A stretch of 7,789 nucleotides of DNA. Source: an uncultured Spirochaetales bacterium. Its GTDB lineage: Bacteria; Spirochaetota; Spirochaetia; Sphaerochaetales; Sphaerochaetaceae. The notes under the pieces are model-generated. The model saw only the letters and a list, made by a program, of their open reading frames with translations, made no database searches and had not been told where the DNA came from. Of the stretch, positions 5,984-7,789 are shown in pieces. The DNA is taken from NCBI GenBank assembly GCA_949292445.1, contig CASEZU010000085.1, positions 1 to 7,789 on the forward strand, given 5' to 3'. The translations under genes were made by a program, and so were the position numbers. Within the stretch, counting starts at the first letter, position 1; every line of letters begins with the position of its first letter.

Positions 5984-6480
5984 AGATCCTCCCCATCAGC
6001 CCTGCCGTCCCATGCCATGTCAAAGCCGGGAAAACCAAGCTGTCTGTAGTATTCATATGCGGCTATTGCCGCGCTGTTGGACAGATTCAGGCACCTGACG
6101 CCATGCCTCATCGGAATCCTCAGCACCCTGTCAGGGTATGCTCTGAGGAGCTCTTCATCAAGCCCTGTGCTCTCAGGCCCGAATATCAGATAGGTGTTGC
6201 GCTCATCGAATGCGGCAGAAGTGTAGGGCAGCTTTCCTTTCTTGGAGAAAAGCCAGAACACATCGCTGCTGTGCTTCGCCATAAAATCATCGATGGAGTC
6301 ATATACGGCAATATCTACCTCGTTCCAGTAATCCAGGCCGGCATGGCGGACGCTTTTCTCGGAGATATCGAAACCCAGCGGACGCACAAGACAGAGCCTG
6401 GTGCCTGTGACGGCACATGTCCTGGCTATGTTTCCAGTGTTCTGAGGAATCTCCGGATGGAACAGACAGATATTGAGCAT
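5980..6480 (-). CDS. trmL: tRNA (cytidine/uridine-34-2'-O)-methyltransferase, SPOUT family
   Basis: Methylates the 2'-hydroxyl of the wobble nucleotide of certain leucine tRNAs using S-adenosylmethionine. The 166 residues match the minimal SPOUT enzyme TrmL (about 155-160 residues), which lacks an extra RNA-binding domain. Motif 1 is NTGNIART (14-21). Motif 2 is LIFGPESTGL (98-107). Motif 3 is IPM, then RCLNLSNSAAIAAYE (129-143), which form the trefoil knot that binds the methyl donor. The N-terminus MLNICLFHPEIPQNTGNI is the expected one, so the ATG is secure, yet no Shine-Dalgarno precedes it: the 6 nt before the ATG are pyrimidine-rich (TTCTCC). TGCTATTCT ends 6 nt upstream, so a leaderless transcript may start at this ATG. 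The last 12 residues extend beyond the usual end. Its stop overlaps the proC start. Confidence 0.93.
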   Translation of the reverse strand: MLNICLFHPEIPQNTGNIARTCAVTGTRLCLVRPLGFDISEKSVRHAGLDYWNEVDIAVYDSIDDFMAKHSSDVFWLFSKKGKLPYTSAAFDERNTYLIFGPESTGLDEELLRAYPDRVLRIPMRHGVRCLNLSNSAAIAAYEYYRQLGFPGFDMAWDGRADGEDL

Positions 6481-6486
6481 GGAGAA

Positions 6487-6495
6487 AGAATAGCA
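6487..6495 (-). promoter_or_regulatory. Candidate extended -10 promoter for a leaderless trmL message
   Basis: On the minus strand TGC-TATTCT ends 6 nt before the trmL ATG. TATTCT matches the -10 consensus at four of six positions and has the TGn extension. No convincing -35 is seen at the usual distance. It would place initiation on the A of the start codon. The matching arrangements at dinB and at 7728 strengthen the call. Confidence 0.45.
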
Positions 6496-6502
6496 TCATC
6501 GG

Positions 6503-6518
6503 GCCTTTCATGAAAGGC
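6503..6518. repeat. Perfect 16-bp palindrome between dinB and trmL
   Basis: GCCTTTCATGAAAGGC is its own reverse complement. It abuts the dinB stop codon and, if the -10 above is right, overlies the -35 region of trmL. As RNA it folds as six pairs with a CATG loop and no T-run. It may be a dimeric-regulator site or a 3' stem-loop of the dinB message. Confidence 0.6.
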
Positions 6519-7682
6519 TCAGGAGCCTTCACTCCGGAGGTTCCTTGCCTTGATGATCTTCGATCCTTTCTGTGACAGCGAGAGAATCGTCTTTTCCAGT
6601 TTTCTCTCCCGCTCCTCCTTTTCAGAGAACATGTCGTGCTGCTCAACGTCTTCCCCGTCATATATCCCGGAAAGCGACACTCCCAGAAGCCTCACGCCTT
6701 CCCCCGTGTAGCGCTCTCTGAGAAGCGACTTTGCGATTGCGAATACATCGGAGGATGAGTATATGGGCTTTCTGGGAGTCTCCTGCATCGATGTCGTGGT
6801 GAAATCCCCGTACCTGAGTTTGATGCCCACGGTACGCGGGACCTTCTTTTCGTCGAGTGCCCGGAACATCACTTCCTGTGACATTTCCAGAAGGCAGGCA
6901 TCGAGCGCATCATAGCCGTATACATCGGGATAGAATGTCTCCTCGGTGGAGATCGAACGGGCCTTTGCCTCTCCCTGGAATATTCCCGGGTCTATTCCTC
7001 TGGCTATATTATAGAGATACTCGCCGCTGCTCCGCCCGAACATCCTCTGCAGTTCCGCTTCCCCGTATTTCCGCAGCACCGCCGGTGTCGTTATTCCGCG
7101 TTTTGCAAGGGCGGCAAGGGTTGAATCCCCGATACCCCACAGCTTCCTGAGTCCCACAGAGTCCACGAAAAGCTCCTCCTTGCCGTGCGGGACTATCGTG
7201 AGGCCGTCCGGCTTGCGGTAGTCGGAGGCGAGCTTTGCTATGAAACGGGAAGCGGCGACACCTATGGAGACAGTGAGGCCGGTCTCATTCCTTATCTCCT
7301 CCTTGAGCATCCTGGCGGCTTTCCCTGGCAGCGGGTATATCCTCTCCATGCCTGACAGGTCCAGGAAAGCCTCATCGACGGAGACCTGCAGGAATCCCGG
7401 GGCAAAGGCCCTGATGATTCCCATCACGCGGCGGCTCATCTCTGAGTATCTTCGCATCCTTCCGGGGACACAGATCGCATCCGGGCAGAGTTTCAGCGCC
7501 GTCGTCATCGGCATGGCACTGTGCACGCCGTACTTCCTGGCCTCATATGAACAGGTCGAGGCGACATGACGCGGCCCCGGTGTGCCTATGATGAGGGGCT
7601 TCCCTCTGTACTCAGGATGATCGAGGATCTCCACCGAGGCGAAGAATGCATCAAGATCTATGTGGAAGAAGACTTCGCCCAT
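6519..7682 (-). CDS. dinB: DNA polymerase IV (Y-family translesion polymerase)
   Basis: An error-prone, non-proofreading polymerase that bypasses damaged template bases. At 387 residues it is somewhat longer than E. coli DinB. The palm begins HIDLDAFFASVE (7-18) with metal ligand Asp9 and probable steric-gate Phe14. The other acidic pair is Asp103-Glu104 in SVDEAFLDLSG (101-111). YEARKYGV (46-53) and SIGVAASRFIAKLASDYRKP (139-158) are family signatures. KLWGIGDSTLAAL (180-192) is the helix-hairpin-helix thumb. The C-terminal little-finger domain follows. QHDMF (348-352) fits the beta-clamp-binding pentapeptide and is followed by a 35-residue charged tail. The ATG has no Shine-Dalgarno; an extended -10 sits 6 nt upstream. 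It is first in the minus-strand cluster. No LexA-type operator is recognised. All catalytic residues are present. Confidence 0.96.
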   Translation of the reverse strand: MGEVFFHIDLDAFFASVEILDHPEYRGKPLIIGTPGPRHVASTCSYEARKYGVHSAMPMTTALKLCPDAICVPGRMRRYSEMSRRVMGIIRAFAPGFLQVSVDEAFLDLSGMERIYPLPGKAARMLKEEIRNETGLTVSIGVAASRFIAKLASDYRKPDGLTIVPHGKEELFVDSVGLRKLWGIGDSTLAALAKRGITTPAVLRKYGEAELQRMFGRSSGEYLYNIARGIDPGIFQGEAKARSISTEETFYPDVYGYDALDACLLEMSQEVMFRALDEKKVPRTVGIKLRYGDFTTTSMQETPRKPIYSSSDVFAIAKSLLRERYTGEGVRLLGVSLSGIYDGEDVEQHDMFSEKEERERKLEKTILSLSQKGSKIIKARNLRSEGS

Positions 7683-7688
7683 ACCGGC

Positions 7689-7717
7689 AGTATAGCATAA
7701 AGGGCCTGATCTGCTAT
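7689..7717 (-). promoter_or_regulatory. dinB promoter, extended -10, predicted leaderless
   Basis: On the minus strand TGC-TATACT (7697-7689) is an extended -10 with five of six consensus bases. It ends 6 nt before the dinB ATG, so transcription should begin at the start codon. The -35 position with a 17-nt spacer reads ATAGCA, weak as expected for an extended -10 promoter. It overlaps the opposing promoter almost completely. Confidence 0.65.
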
Positions 7718-7720
7718 AAT
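7692..7720 (+). promoter_or_regulatory. Promoter of the gene at 7728, perfect extended -10
   Basis: TGC-TATAAT (7712-7720) is a perfect -10 with TGn extension. It ends 7 nt before the ATG at 7728. The -35 position reads ATAGCA (7692-7697), identical to that of the opposing dinB promoter, because TATAGCA (7691-7697) and TGCTATA (7712-7718) form an inverted repeat. The two promoters cannot be occupied at once. Confidence 0.7.
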
Positions 7721-7727
7721 CGGGGCG

Positions 7728-7789
7728 ATGAAGCGATTGGTGTTGATTCTTCTCTCAGCTGTGCTTCTTGCAGCCTCACTTCCCGCGCT
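7728..7789 (+). CDS. Start of a secreted or envelope protein (3' end outside the window)
   Basis: Twenty full codons are visible, MKR followed by a hydrophobic run (LVLILLSAVLLAASLPA). This is a typical Sec signal peptide: two basic residues, a leucine/valine core and small residues near a likely cleavage site. The mature protein is not seen, so its function cannot be named. There is no cysteine yet, so a lipoprotein cannot be judged. No standard Shine-Dalgarno is well placed: GGGG at 7722-7725 is 2 nt from the ATG. The perfect extended -10 located 7 nt upstream suggests a leaderless message. The gene is divergent from dinB. Confidence 0.65.
   Translation, partial: MKRLVLILLSAVLLAASLPA

Overview
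The window looks like a chromosomal segment of a moderately GC-rich bacterium. No marker here fixes the phylum. The lipoprotein signal (LFAFVAC, phenylalanine at -3 of the cysteine) and the poly-G promoter upstream of it recall spirochaetes (Sphaerochaeta/Treponema-like). I infer that only weakly.

Layout. (1) Bases 2-439, plus strand: the C-terminal end of a probable family-2 glycosyltransferase. (2) Bases 440-728: a 289-bp control region holding a T-rich possible terminator, three imperfect 12-bp tandem repeats, an A/T-rich stretch, a perfect TTGACA box, and a run of nine G lying between that box and a plausible -10. (3) Bases 729-1940: a 403-residue exported lipoprotein built of beta-rich, Ig-like modules, with base composition and codon choice visibly different from its neighbours. 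(4) Bases 1955-2210: a long perfect stem-loop, then a 67-residue orphan helix-turn-helix protein. (5) Bases 2211-2448: several stem-loops, including terminators from both directions where the plus-strand unit meets the minus-strand genes. (6) Bases 2449-7682, minus strand: a compact housekeeping cluster, in transcription order dinB (DNA polymerase IV), trmL (tRNA wobble 2'-O-methyltransferase), proC (pyrroline-5-carboxylate reductase), serS (seryl-tRNA synthetase) and pncB (nicotinate phosphoribosyltransferase). The last four are joined by 4-bp ATGA overlaps or a 2-bp gap. (7) Bases 7683-7727: a 45-bp divergent promoter region, then the first 20 codons of a plus-strand secreted protein.

The housekeeping cluster mixes translation (serS, trmL), proline synthesis, NAD salvage and DNA repair. 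These are unrelated pathways that share transcription.

Two points deserve attention. The lipoprotein promoter has the architecture of a phase-variable switch, with a homopolymeric G tract as the -35/-10 spacer. Separately, three start codons in the window (dinB, trmL and the gene at 7728) lack a Shine-Dalgarno and are each preceded by TGCTATNNT ending 6-7 nt before the ATG, which points to leaderless transcription from extended -10 promoters. No CRISPR array, rRNA, tRNA or complete insertion sequence was seen.
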